Origin: Chloroflexota bacterium | GTDB lineage: Bacteria; Chloroflexota; Dehalococcoidia; Lucifugimonadales; Lucifugimonadaceae | Length of the DNA: 36,332 nucleotides | Direction: 5' to 3' | NCBI GenBank assembly: GCA_027623795.1 | Contig: JAQBUX010000005.1 | Coordinates: 1-36,332, forward strand | Shown here: piece by piece, positions 1 through 8,407 of the stretch | Position numbering within the stretch: position 1 is the first letter of the stretch | Layout of the letters: each line of letters begins with the position of its first letter | Notes under the pieces: generated by a model | What the model saw: the letters and a program-made list of their open reading frames with translations, nothing else | Told to the model about the DNA's origin: nothing | Databases searched by the model: none | Position numbers and translations under genes: made by a program

Positions 1-1
1 G

Positions 2-328
2 TCAGTCGTGGTCGTCATCGTCCGGCTCTTCCGAGTCGACATCAACGACCACGAGCCCGAAGGCGTCGTTCAGCCTCACATCGACCGTGGCGCCGTCCGG
101 CCGGGTCACCTCCACCTCCCAGGTTGCTCCACTCTCGAAGTCCAGTTCGACCGAGTTGGCCGTACCGCCGCCCGTAACCTGGAGGGCGGCCGCGATCGCC
201 GCGTCGGCATCGGGTCCGGTCACGTTCTCGTCACTGTCCTGATTGGCGGCGAACCCGGTCCCGGCTGCTGCGCTGACTATCGCCAGCGCGCCGACCGCGA
301 TCCCGACAACATATGTACGTCTAGACAT
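2..328 (-). CDS. Small secreted PepSY-like domain protein
   Basis: 108-aa ORF with N-terminal signal segment (VVGIAVGALAIVSAAAGTGFAA) and a PepSY-like pattern (DADAAIAAALQVTGG...VELDFESGATWEVEVTRPDGATVDVRLND). Acidic C-terminus. Confidence 0.7.
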   Translation of the reverse strand: MSRRTYVVGIAVGALAIVSAAAGTGFAANQDSDENVTGPDADAAIAAALQVTGGGTANSVELDFESGATWEVEVTRPDGATVDVRLNDAFGLVVVDVDSEEPDDDDHD

Positions 329-356
329 GATTTAGCCTGCCTGAACTGATCTCTGA

Positions 357-1136
357 TTAGCCAGCCTGACCGCTTTGCTGACTCCCTGAGCGAATCACGG
401 AGCGGATCACGGACCCGGTCCTTACACGTCGTATCAAGTTGTCGATCGGATTGCTCTCTCGCAACGCTTCAAAAAGCCAGATAGCCGCCAGCGCGCCGAG
501 CGCGCCCAGCGCGTACCCGCCGACGACATCCAGTGGCCAGTGGCGGTGCAGGAACACGCGTGAGAACCCGACGAACACGATGAGCGTCGTCAGCACCCCG
601 ACGACGCCCCCCTTGCCGAGGTCGTGGAGAGAGCTTCTGGCGACAAGGAACATGACGAAGATGAAAAACCAGGTGCTGCCGGACGTGTGGCCGCTCGGGT
701 AGCTTGGCCGGGTCTCCCACGGGAGTGGCCGTCCTCGCCCGGCGATCTCTCCGAGCGTGAAATCGGTTGCGTAGACGCCCACCGCAACAATTGCGCCAAC
801 GACGAGAAAGATCACGGCGTCTCTAACCCGTCCAAGTGCGAGCAAGGCGAGCGTGACGACAGGAGCGAGCATCAGGCCGGGGTTCCCGGTGAAACCGGAT
901 ACTGATTCCATAAATCCGTAAAGCCGTGGCGCGTTTCGGGAGCGCATCCACTCCATCAGTGAGCTCTCCGCCCCGGAATCCGGCGCGAGCCGGATCACCA
1001 CCGCGAGCGCGATCAGCAGCACGCCGAGCCCGACCGCGACAAGTGCGGACGGGTTGCGTATGAATCCGGGTTGCGATGGGCTGCCTGCCGTCAACAATCG
1101 GGCGACCTCGAGGGATATTCGTGGTTCGACTGTCAC
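357..1136 (-). CDS. PAP2 superfamily membrane phosphatase
   Basis: Multiple TM segments plus phosphatase motifs GRGRPLPWETRPSYPSGHTSG and SRVFLHRHWPLDVVGG. Confidence 0.88.
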   Translation of the reverse strand: MTVEPRISLEVARLLTAGSPSQPGFIRNPSALVAVGLGVLLIALAVVIRLAPDSGAESSLMEWMRSRNAPRLYGFMESVSGFTGNPGLMLAPVVTLALLALGRVRDAVIFLVVGAIVAVGVYATDFTLGEIAGRGRPLPWETRPSYPSGHTSGSTWFFIFVMFLVARSSLHDLGKGGVVGVLTTLIVFVGFSRVFLHRHWPLDVVGGYALGALGALAAIWLFEALRESNPIDNLIRRVRTGSVIRSVIRSGSQQSGQAG

Positions 1137-1404
1137 CGACGGTACAAATCCGAGATTAACGTCGCATGAGAGCCGGGTTCGAATTCATTAATCAATCCCT
1201 CCAGACCGGTCCGCGGCAATCTGGAATCGGCGATGGATCAGGTCGGTAAACACACAAATAAAGTCGCCGCACGACTCGGCAGAGCTTTACCGGGGTTTCG
1301 AGGGCCGGGAGATTTGTACCGACGGAACGCCGCGAACAGACCGGGCAGCCGACGACGCGTCTGCCGATTGGTTGACCCAGGCCACCGTCCGGTCAGGCCG
1401 CCGG

Positions 1405-2751
1405 CTATTCCCTGTAAAAGGTCGTTTGGGGGAAGAAGAACTCCCATGCCCAGTCCCATGACGACTGGAACGGCAACTGCTGCAACACGACGCCGCGAAG
1501 AGGCCCATCGATGGCAGCGCCGAGCACGGTGTCCCAGGCGCTGCCGGTCTCGGCGTCTGTGACCCGGTCGACACCGGCGGCCTCGAAGGTCAGGACCTCC
1601 GGCAGATCGACACTTGTGTCGTGTGCGGGCGACGCCGGACGGCGCAGGTAGACGTTGATCGACCTGGTCTCGGGGTTCACGAACACGCCGACCGGAAACT
1701 CGCCGACAAACTCGTTAATTACTTCTTCGCGCGACGCAACGCTGTAACGAAAACCCTGGGCTTCATCTACGAGGGCGACCCCGATTACAAACTCCTCATT
1801 GAGGCGTTGCGGACGGTAGCGGACATCGTCGATCGGTTGTTCGGATTCGAGGACCGTAGTGGCCGGGTGTTCCGCCAGCCACGTTCCCCACGGGACCACA
1901 TTCGACGGTATCTGCGTGAGCGCCTTGCCCTTCAGGTCGCCAAACAGGGCTGTCCCCCACGGCTGCGACCATACGCTGTTCGTCTGGTGGTCCCACCAGG
2001 TCATGGCGTTACGAAATAACGCTCCGTTGTTGCCAAAGCGAAGGGTCGCCCCGTCCAACCTCCGGTCATGCACGAGACCGGTGAAACAAAGTGGTCACCA
2101 CGAAACGAGTATGGGCACGCCTCCCAGCGTGTCGTTGGCCATCTCCCTGAACCGCATCAGGCCGATGGGATAGGCCCTCGCCTCGCCGTCGATCTCCACG
2201 CCCAACACCAGCTCTTCCGGCGTGAGCTGTATCTGCAATTCGTCAGGCATTCGGATACGCGGAACGTAAACCGGCGTTATCGAGTCCCTGGGAACACCGG
2301 GACGGTACTGGCCGGCTCCGATCTCGCGGTCGCCCTCGGGCTGGAAAGGATCGAAAAGATCAACGACGTTCTCGCTGTTTATGACCAGCCCTCCGCCCCC
2401 TTCCCCGCGTGGTTCCGGGGGTCTGTACACGGGAGTGGGCGTTGGCGTCCGTCCCCGCCTCGGCGGGATCGGTGTGCCTGTCGCCGCGGGCACGGATGTA
2501 GGAGGCGACACCTGGACCAGTGGGTCGACGCCGGGCTGCTGTTGCGGTGCAGGCGTCGACACGGGCAGGGGGATGGGTGGTACGACCTCAGTTGGCGGCG
2601 CGACGGAGATGTCTCGCGCCGATGTGCCAGCTACCGGGCCGGAAGCACTCGAACAGGCTGCGGCGATTGTCACGACAACGCTCGCGATCAGCGCGAGCGC
2701 TGCCATCGACCGTCTTGGGCCACCGATCCGTATCGTTTTGTAACCCTCCAT
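1405..2751 (-). CDS. DUF3179 family lipoprotein with in-frame TGA at codon 219 (candidate selenocysteine); 448 codons if read through
   Basis: Two ORFs in the track (2095..2751 and 1405..2073) are in the same frame, separated by TGA 2097-2095 plus PLCFTGL. Readthrough gives ...RFREMANDTLGGVPILVSW-[TGA]-PLCFTGLVHDRRLDGATLRFGNNGALFRNAMTWWDHQTNSVWSQPWGTALFGDLKGKALTQIPSNVVPWGTWLAEHPATTVLESE..., matching the DUF3179 pattern GGRPVxVTYCPLCGTxVxFDRRVDGxxLxFGxSGxLYxSxxxMYDxxTxSLWSQ as recalled. N-terminal lipobox-like IAAACSS. Confidence 0.85.
2062..2081 (-). promoter_or_regulatory. Candidate bacterial SECIS hairpin
   Basis: mRNA sense: UGA-CCACUUUGUUUCA-CCGGUC-UCGUGCAU-GACCGG. Perfect 6-bp stem, 8-nt loop containing GU; stem starts 13 nt and loop 19 nt after the UGA. 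Confidence 0.65.
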
Positions 2752-2964
2752 CGAAAGGTTTGATGTGCGTCACGGGAAATCGGCCACCCAACGACCGTCG
2801 TAAAGCCTTGCTGAGGGATACGGGCGTCGGTCGCGTGAGGGATTTGATATGTACGGTCGGCAGACCCGGTATTAACCTTAGCCATTCGATGGCTGCCTGT
2901 TCCGCTCTCGACTATTGGGGATACGGGATCGACTCAACACGTCCCGGACGGGCCGCCTGAAGAA

Positions 2965-3384
2965 GTGGCAAAGCCGGAATCAGGGACACCTCGATTGCGC
3001 TGGAAGCGGACGGGATCACATACGGCGATGGCCATGGTGGCCATTCTGGCGGTCTTGACGACGATCGCGGGGTCCGCGCTCGACCACCATTTTGCTGAGC
3101 GTCAGGCCGCGCACGGGCATGTGTTCCTGAACCAGGTGGCTATCGAGCACAGCCACTCCTCTGGCGACGGGCACGATCACGCCGCGGGCGTGATCGTGGC
3201 GTCCGGCGTCGTCGCTACCGGCGACATTGACGCCACCGGCGTCGCAATAGACGGCGTTGCGCCGCCAACCACGGCCCTTACAGGCGACGGCGATGGTGGA
3301 CTTCGGCTTGTCGGCGAAGTCGCCCACGACGACGCACCTCCGGGACTCGTGGCGCCTCCACGGGCGAGGCCGCCGATCGTATAG
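2965..3384 (+). CDS. Small His-rich single-TM protein, first gene of the copper-type cluster
   Basis: GTG-start ORF with TM (MAMVAILAVLTTIAGSAL), then DHHFAER...HGHVFLNQVAIEHSHSSGDGHDHA. No family recognised. Confidence 0.5.
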   Translation: MAKPESGTPRLRWKRTGSHTAMAMVAILAVLTTIAGSALDHHFAERQAAHGHVFLNQVAIEHSHSSGDGHDHAAGVIVASGVVATGDIDATGVAIDGVAPPTTALTGDGDGGLRLVGEVAHDDAPPGLVAPPRARPPIV

Positions 3385-3463
3385 CTCCTTCCTGTTCGCA
3401 CGCGGCCTTCTGAGCTGCGTCCACGGCGTGTCAAAACGCGCCGATTTTATGAAGGAGTTAGAT

Positions 3464-4513
3464 GTGACAGTCGCATCAAAATCGAAGTTGCCCCTGATCG
3501 CCGCGATGGCGATCACCCTGTTCGCTTTCTCCGCGGCGACGATAACCGCACACGAGTCGCGTACAGCCGGAGACCTCTCGTATGTCGTTGGATGGCTCGA
3601 TGAGCCGGCGTATGAAGGCTTTCCGAATGGTGTGTCCGTACGAATCACCGGCCCGATCGAGACGGCCACCGGAGCGCTGTTCGAGGGCGGCGCCCTTGGG
3701 CCGGGTGCAGAGTTCACCTACACGTTTGGGCGCGAGTTGGAAGACTCCATCGTGCCGTACCACAATCACCTGAACCCCGAGCTAGGTGGAACCGTCACGG
3801 TCACCGCTACCGCCCCCGAGGGCGACGTCGAGATCGAGATCAGCGCCACAGGTTTTTCGCCTGCCGACGTGATGATCCGTCCGGACTCCTCCGTTACGTG
3901 GCGCAACGTCGACACATCCCCGCAGGCCGTCCACAGCGGCGAGGGCATGATGGGGATGGAGCAGGACGACGGAGAGCCGATGGATGGCGCCACCGCGGGT
4001 GACACGGCCGCGGGTGCGGAAGGCGACGACCACGAGCATGAGTTGACCGCCCCCACCGGCCCTGTTGAGGGATTGGAAGGATCACTTCAGGTGGAGGTGA
4101 CGCACGTGGCGACCGGGATCACACGGACGCTGACGCTGGAGAGCGCATTTCAGGAACCGGGACACTACGTCGCCGCGCTGATCCCGACTGCGCCGGGCGC
4201 GTACACCTTTCACCTGACCGGTGATATCGACGCGAGTCCGATCGACGAAACGTTTGAATCTGGCCCCGGCACTTTTGACGACGTACTGACACAGGCCAGT
4301 ATCCAGTTTCCACTTCAGGTGTCGGCCCCGAGAGAGATCGAGGGTGCGGCTCGCGGGGCGGAAGACGCCGCCGCGATCGCGGAAAGCGCCGCAGATGGCG
4401 CGGCGGACGACGCATCATCGGCCCAGACGTTGGCGATCATCGCCATCGTCATCGGCATTGGCGGTCTCGCCGTCGGAGCCGGTGGCGTGACAATCGGCCT
4501 CAAAAGGAGATAA
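3464..4513 (+). CDS. Secreted protein with cupredoxin-like segments embedded in a YtkA/FixH-like domain, C-terminal TM anchor
   Basis: GTG at 3464 preceded by GAAGGAG; signal peptide SKLPLIAAMAITLFAFSAATITA. Cupredoxin-like halves FEGGALGPGAEFTYTF...VPYHNHLNPELGGTVTV and VEIEISATGFSPADVMIRPDSSVTWRNVDTSPQAVHS. C-terminal TM IIAIVIGIGGLAVGAGGVTIGLKRR. Confidence 0.75.
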   Translation: MTVASKSKLPLIAAMAITLFAFSAATITAHESRTAGDLSYVVGWLDEPAYEGFPNGVSVRITGPIETATGALFEGGALGPGAEFTYTFGRELEDSIVPYHNHLNPELGGTVTVTATAPEGDVEIEISATGFSPADVMIRPDSSVTWRNVDTSPQAVHSGEGMMGMEQDDGEPMDGATAGDTAAGAEGDDHEHELTAPTGPVEGLEGSLQVEVTHVATGITRTLTLESAFQEPGHYVAALIPTAPGAYTFHLTGDIDASPIDETFESGPGTFDDVLTQASIQFPLQVSAPREIEGAARGAEDAAAIAESAADGAADDASSAQTLAIIAIVIGIGGLAVGAGGVTIGLKRR

Positions 4514-4516
4514 GCG

Positions 4517-4822
4517 ATGCGCAACGGCACACCGACCGGGAGTACTGCGGCTGCTGAGGCAACCGGGGCGGGGGAGCGCTTCGAGTTGCCGCGGCGTTCG
4601 TTTCGATTGCACAAGGCACATGACGGGATGCGCCTGCTCTCGGCCGGCGTGCCGGCCATCTTGCTTCATGGCGCCGGTGGCGTCGGAGGATGGGTCGATG
4701 AACTCATAACCTTCGGTCTGCTGGGAGGGCTGGTCATCGGGCTTGTCCTGCTGTCATTCCGCGGAGCCAGAAACAAGAACAAGCGACGGAATCGCCGTGA
4801 CAAGGGTCGTTCCCGACGTTGA
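4517..4822 (+). CDS. Small membrane protein with basic tail
   Basis: ATG 4 nt after the previous stop; one TM (ELITFGLLGGLVIGLVLLSF) followed by RGARNKNKRRNRRDKGRSRR. Stop overlaps the next start (TTGA). Confidence 0.55.
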   Translation: MRNGTPTGSTAAAEATGAGERFELPRRSFRLHKAHDGMRLLSAGVPAILLHGAGGVGGWVDELITFGLLGGLVIGLVLLSFRGARNKNKRRNRRDKGRSRR

Positions 4823-7113
4823 CCGAACAGAGATCGAAGAAACGCTTGCTGCCGTGGTCCGTTGCGGTTCTCGCCGCGCTGGCCCTGCTACTGATCTGGC
4901 CGCGGGGCGATGCGGCCGCACACGCAAACCTCAGCAGGGCTGAACCAGCCCCGAACTCGGAGTTGCCCCAGTCGCCCGAACGCGTCGTCCTCTGGTTCTC
5001 CGAGGCTATCGAGCCGGGGCTAGAAGACGTCAGGGTCCTCAACTCACTGGGCGACCGTGTCGACAACGACGACGCGGGCGTGGAGGGCGACCCGGCGGAG
5101 ATCGCCTTCGTCACGTTGCCCTCGCTCGAAAACGGCACCTACACCGTCTCCTGGGCGAACGTTTCGACGGTGGACGGCCACCGGGTGCGGGGGTCCTTCC
5201 TGTTTTCCGTGGGGGAGCCGATCTCTGGCGTCGTCGACCTCCCATCGCAACCCACGATCCCCAATTCGCAGGAGCCGTACCTCCGCTGGCTCGTGCTACT
5301 CGGAAGCCTGTCGGTCGCCGGGGGCCTCGTGTTGGAGGTGGCCGTTTGGCGGCCCGCGTTCCATCGGGCCGGAATCGGGTTGTCTCCGGGCCGCGTGTCT
5401 CGTCGGGTCGGATGGCTGCATCTCGGCGGGATGCTGGTCCTCGGATTCGCCTCGGTGGGACAGTTGTTGTCACAGTCGGCGTCGACCTTCGAGATTTCGT
5501 GGTTCGATGCGCTCGGCGGTCCGGTAAGTGACACTCTTGGCACCGATTGGGGCCGATCATGGTTATGGCGGTCCGGGGTGTTCCTGGCCCTGTCTGTGAT
5601 TCTTATTGCCCGCTACATGCCCCGGAGGCCGTCCAACGACGATCAGGCGGCACCCGGGATCGCCCGGGTCGACTACCGGGCCTTTGCGGCCCTTGCCCTC
5701 GCTTTTCTGTTGCTTGTTCCGATAACGCTCGTCAGTCATGCGGGCGCCACGCCGGAGCTGGCGTTTCCGGCGCAGGTGTCTGACTACCTGCACCTGATTG
5801 GCGCGGCCATCTGGGCCGGTGGCCTTTTCCACCTTGCGCTCGCCGTACTCCCCGGGCTGCATGGCATGGAGGCGGGAGACCGAAGGGCGTTCCTCGCCGA
5901 GGCGATTCCGAGGTTCTCCGTCATGGCTATTCTCGGAGCTGCGGTCCTCGGCGTCTCCGGGCTCTATAGCGCCTGGGCGCAGGTCACCACGATCCCGTCG
6001 CTCGCCGTCCCATACGGAATCACCCTGATCGTCAAAACAGCGGTGATCGTTCCGCTGCTTGCGCTTGCGATCGCAAACCACAGGTGGATACGGCGAAGGC
6101 TGGCGAAAGAGGACAGAGCCGGCCGATGGCTCGCCCGAACCGTGGCAGGCGAGGCGGCCATCGCTGTCGCGGTCCTGCTGCTTGCGGGCTTTATGACAAG
6201 CATGGAGCCTGCGCGCCAGGTTGCCGCACGGGAGGGCAGGGGGCTGCCGAGTGGGTTTGTCGACGACACGATCTCCGAGAACATTTCGATCACCGTGAGC
6301 GTGGAGCCTGCCAAAACCGGGCGTAATGACGTGAAGGTGTCGTTAGCGGACCGTCGCGGTGGCCCCGTCACCGATGCGACCGATGTGCGGGTGCGCCTCA
6401 GCTTCCTGGAGGATGACCTCGGTGAGCTGCCCATGCCGCTCGAGAACGCGGGCGATGGTGTCTGGGTTCTGCCCGAGGCCGTGATCGCTCTCGTCGGCGT
6501 GTGGCAGATCGAGGCGGATGTAACCCGTCTGAGCGGGTTTGACGGCCGTGCAGCATTTCGATTTGAAGTACTTGCTGGCGCCGGCTCGGACAGCGACGCC
6601 ATAAGGCCGGACCGCGATCTCGGTCGGGCGCTGCTCGGCGCGGAGATCGCCTTTATTGGCGTCGTGTTGCTCGCCGTCGGCGTCCCACTCGGCGGCTGGT
6701 ATGAGCGCCGGGGGGCCGCGTTTATGGCCCCCGGAACGGCGGCAGGGGTTGTCGGAGCTGGCCTTATCGTCTGGGTGCAGTTCCTCGCGCCGGTCCGAAT
6801 CGAGCAACTGACAAACCCGTTTGTGCCGACGGAGGAGTCGATCGCGATTGGCCGGACGGCCTACAACTCGGTGTGCAGTTCGTGCCACGGCGAGAGCGGA
6901 ACGGGCGATGGTCCGGCCGCCGGTCCTCTCTACCCGCCCCCGGCAAGCCTGCCGGTCCACGTCCCTTTGCACACACAGGGCGAGTTGTTCCAGATCATCC
7001 AGAACGGAGTGGCCGGCACGGCCATGGAACCGCTGTCCGACGCCCTCAGCGATGACGAGGCATGGCATCTCATCAACTACGTCCGGACACTCGGAGATAC
7101 GGGTATTCGCTGA
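4819..7113 (+). CDS. CopC-CopD-YtkA-like-cytochrome c fusion protein
   Basis: CopC-like AHANLSRAEPAPNSELPQSPERVVLWFSEAIEPG...; CopD-like multi-TM region (HLIGAAIWAGGLFHLALAVL); extracytoplasmic beta domain (SVEPAKTGRNDVKVSLADRRGG...); C-terminal cytochrome c (CSSCHG...LYPPPASL...GTAMEPLSDALSDDEAWHLINYVRTL). TTG start overlaps the preceding stop. Confidence 0.88.
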   Translation: MTEQRSKKRLLPWSVAVLAALALLLIWPRGDAAAHANLSRAEPAPNSELPQSPERVVLWFSEAIEPGLEDVRVLNSLGDRVDNDDAGVEGDPAEIAFVTLPSLENGTYTVSWANVSTVDGHRVRGSFLFSVGEPISGVVDLPSQPTIPNSQEPYLRWLVLLGSLSVAGGLVLEVAVWRPAFHRAGIGLSPGRVSRRVGWLHLGGMLVLGFASVGQLLSQSASTFEISWFDALGGPVSDTLGTDWGRSWLWRSGVFLALSVILIARYMPRRPSNDDQAAPGIARVDYRAFAALALAFLLLVPITLVSHAGATPELAFPAQVSDYLHLIGAAIWAGGLFHLALAVLPGLHGMEAGDRRAFLAEAIPRFSVMAILGAAVLGVSGLYSAWAQVTTIPSLAVPYGITLIVKTAVIVPLLALAIANHRWIRRRLAKEDRAGRWLARTVAGEAAIAVAVLLLAGFMTSMEPARQVAAREGRGLPSGFVDDTISENISITVSVEPAKTGRNDVKVSLADRRGGPVTDATDVRVRLSFLEDDLGELPMPLENAGDGVWVLPEAVIALVGVWQIEADVTRLSGFDGRAAFRFEVLAGAGSDSDAIRPDRDLGRALLGAEIAFIGVVLLAVGVPLGGWYERRGAAFMAPGTAAGVVGAGLIVWVQFLAPVRIEQLTNPFVPTEESIAIGRTAYNSVCSSCHGESGTGDGPAAGPLYPPPASLPVHVPLHTQGELFQIIQNGVAGTAMEPLSDALSDDEAWHLINYVRTLGDTGIR

Positions 7114-7167
7114 AGATCCGCGCTCGTCCGCCTACGCATCCGTATTCGCGTGAATCGCCCCGCTGCG

Positions 7168-7191
7168 GCCCTTCGAGGGCCTCAGGGCGCT
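7168..7191. repeat. Copy of a short CTTCGA..GCCTCAG type intergenic repeat
   Basis: ggcccttcgagggcctcagggcg, related to two sites near 36.1-36.2 kb; contains GGCCC-TTCGA-GGGCC hairpin. Confidence 0.45.
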
Positions 7192-7327
7192 CGCTTGGAG
7201 GGATCGAGCTGCGTCCCTGTGACTGGAGGCCGCATCCTCGCAACCCCGGGAAGCATCGCTGGCGCGTTGCGACGTTTCGCTTATCGCACGCGATCCTGCG
7301 CCCGGCGCCGTGCCCCCACACAAAGCG

Positions 7328-7358
7328 AGAGGGCCACGCCATTACGGCGTAGCCCTCT
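7328..7358 (-). terminator. Terminator-like hairpin downstream of the ABC transporter operon
   Basis: AGAGGGC-C-ACGCC-ATTAC-GGCGT-A-GCCCTCT (AGAGGGC/GCCCTCT and ACGCC/GGCGT paired); minus-strand tail CGCTTTGTGT is moderately T-rich. Confidence 0.55.
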
Positions 7359-7399
7359 CAACACTTGTCTGTTTTCGCAACGAGCCAGCGCTCGCAGCG

Positions 7400-8392
7400 T
7401 TAGACGGAGTTCCGGAGCCTCGGGTCGAATCGGTCCCTGAACCAATCGCCGATGAAGTTCAGCGACATCACCAGGAAGAAGATCATCACTCCCGGGAAGA
7501 AGGAGATCCACCACGCCGATGCAAGATAGTCACGACCCTCCGCCACCATAGCGCCCCACGTCGGGGTGGGCGGCGGAACGCCTGCGCCGAGGAAGCTCAG
7601 GATCGCCTCCGCCAGGATCAACTGACCCACGCGGAGCGTAGCGATCACGATAATGGTGTTGATCACGTTTGGCACGATGTGCTTCCACATAATCCAAATG
7701 TCGCTCGCGCCGGTCGCCCGGGCTGCGGACACGTAATCGCGCTCCTTGAGGCTAAGCACCTCCGCCCGCACGTTGCGGACGAATGGCGGCCACGCCAGGA
7801 GAGCCAGAAGCACCAACATCACCGTGACACTCTGCCCAAACACGATCACGGCAACGAGCGCCAGCAAGATAAACGGTATCGAGAAATACACGTCCAGAGC
7901 CCGCATTAAGATCTCGTCCAACCAGCCGCCGTAATACCCGGCGGCTAACCCGTAGAACGTCCCGAACACCATGCCTACGCTGGCCGCGATTGTCAGGATG
8001 ATGAGGGAGATCTGCGCTCCCTTCATGATCCTGGTCAGGATGTCACGACCGAACTGGTCGGCTCCGAGCCAGTAGTGCGGGCGGGACGGAATCGATTCAT
8101 CGTTCTTAATGGCGCGCTCCACAGACCGATCGTAGTCGCGATCGTTCTGATAGGAGCCGATCTCCGCGTTCCGATCACCGAGGGCGGGCCTCTCCGGGTC
8201 GAACCCGGTTATTCCGCCCCACCAGGGAGTCCCCGCCAGGAGGGCGAGAACCACAAGGAGCAGAAGCATCATTATCGGGGCTACGGGCCATTCCCTGATG
8301 AAGTCGAGCCATCGCTGCGCCCGGTTTCTGTGCCGGGCACGGCCGAGTACAGCAAAACTTTTGGAATCGCCTCTTGCTACTTCAGTTGCCAT
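7400..8392 (-). CDS. ABC transporter permease, DppC/OppC type
   Basis: GADQFGRDILTRIMKGAQISL; ATGASDIWIMWKHIVPNVINTIIVIATLRVGQLILAEAILSFLGAGVPPPTPTWGAMVAEGRDYL; C-terminal GDWFRDRFDPRLRNSV. Confidence 0.93.
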   Translation of the reverse strand: MATEVARGDSKSFAVLGRARHRNRAQRWLDFIREWPVAPIMMLLLLVVLALLAGTPWWGGITGFDPERPALGDRNAEIGSYQNDRDYDRSVERAIKNDESIPSRPHYWLGADQFGRDILTRIMKGAQISLIILTIAASVGMVFGTFYGLAAGYYGGWLDEILMRALDVYFSIPFILLALVAVIVFGQSVTVMLVLLALLAWPPFVRNVRAEVLSLKERDYVSAARATGASDIWIMWKHIVPNVINTIIVIATLRVGQLILAEAILSFLGAGVPPPTPTWGAMVAEGRDYLASAWWISFFPGVMIFFLVMSLNFIGDWFRDRFDPRLRNSV

Positions 8393-8407
8393 AAAAAGCT
8401 GATCCCC

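Noticed and set aside
1170-1200. GGGTTCGAATTC resembling a tRNA T-loop
   Set aside because: Flanking bases do not form a T stem and no cloverleaf can be built upstream.
1405-2751. DUF3179 split explained as a pseudogene or a point sequencing error at the TGA
   Set aside because: Not excluded, but less likely: the single TGA falls exactly on a motif Cys, the reading frame is otherwise intact for 229 codons with recognisable domain sequence, and a SECIS-like hairpin is correctly placed. Read-level and genome-level checks are needed.
1405-2751. Genome-wide TGA reassignment (genetic code 4 or 25)
   Set aside because: Several clear genes in the window end with TGA at the expected family C-terminus (for example the PepSY-like gene at 2-4 and gnd at 34995-34997), so TGA is a normal stop here.
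2068-2763. 231-aa + strand ORF running antisense across the DUF3179 gene and through the TGA
   Set aside because: Shadow of high-GC codon bias on the real gene; translation is Arg/Gly-rich with no domain-like pattern.
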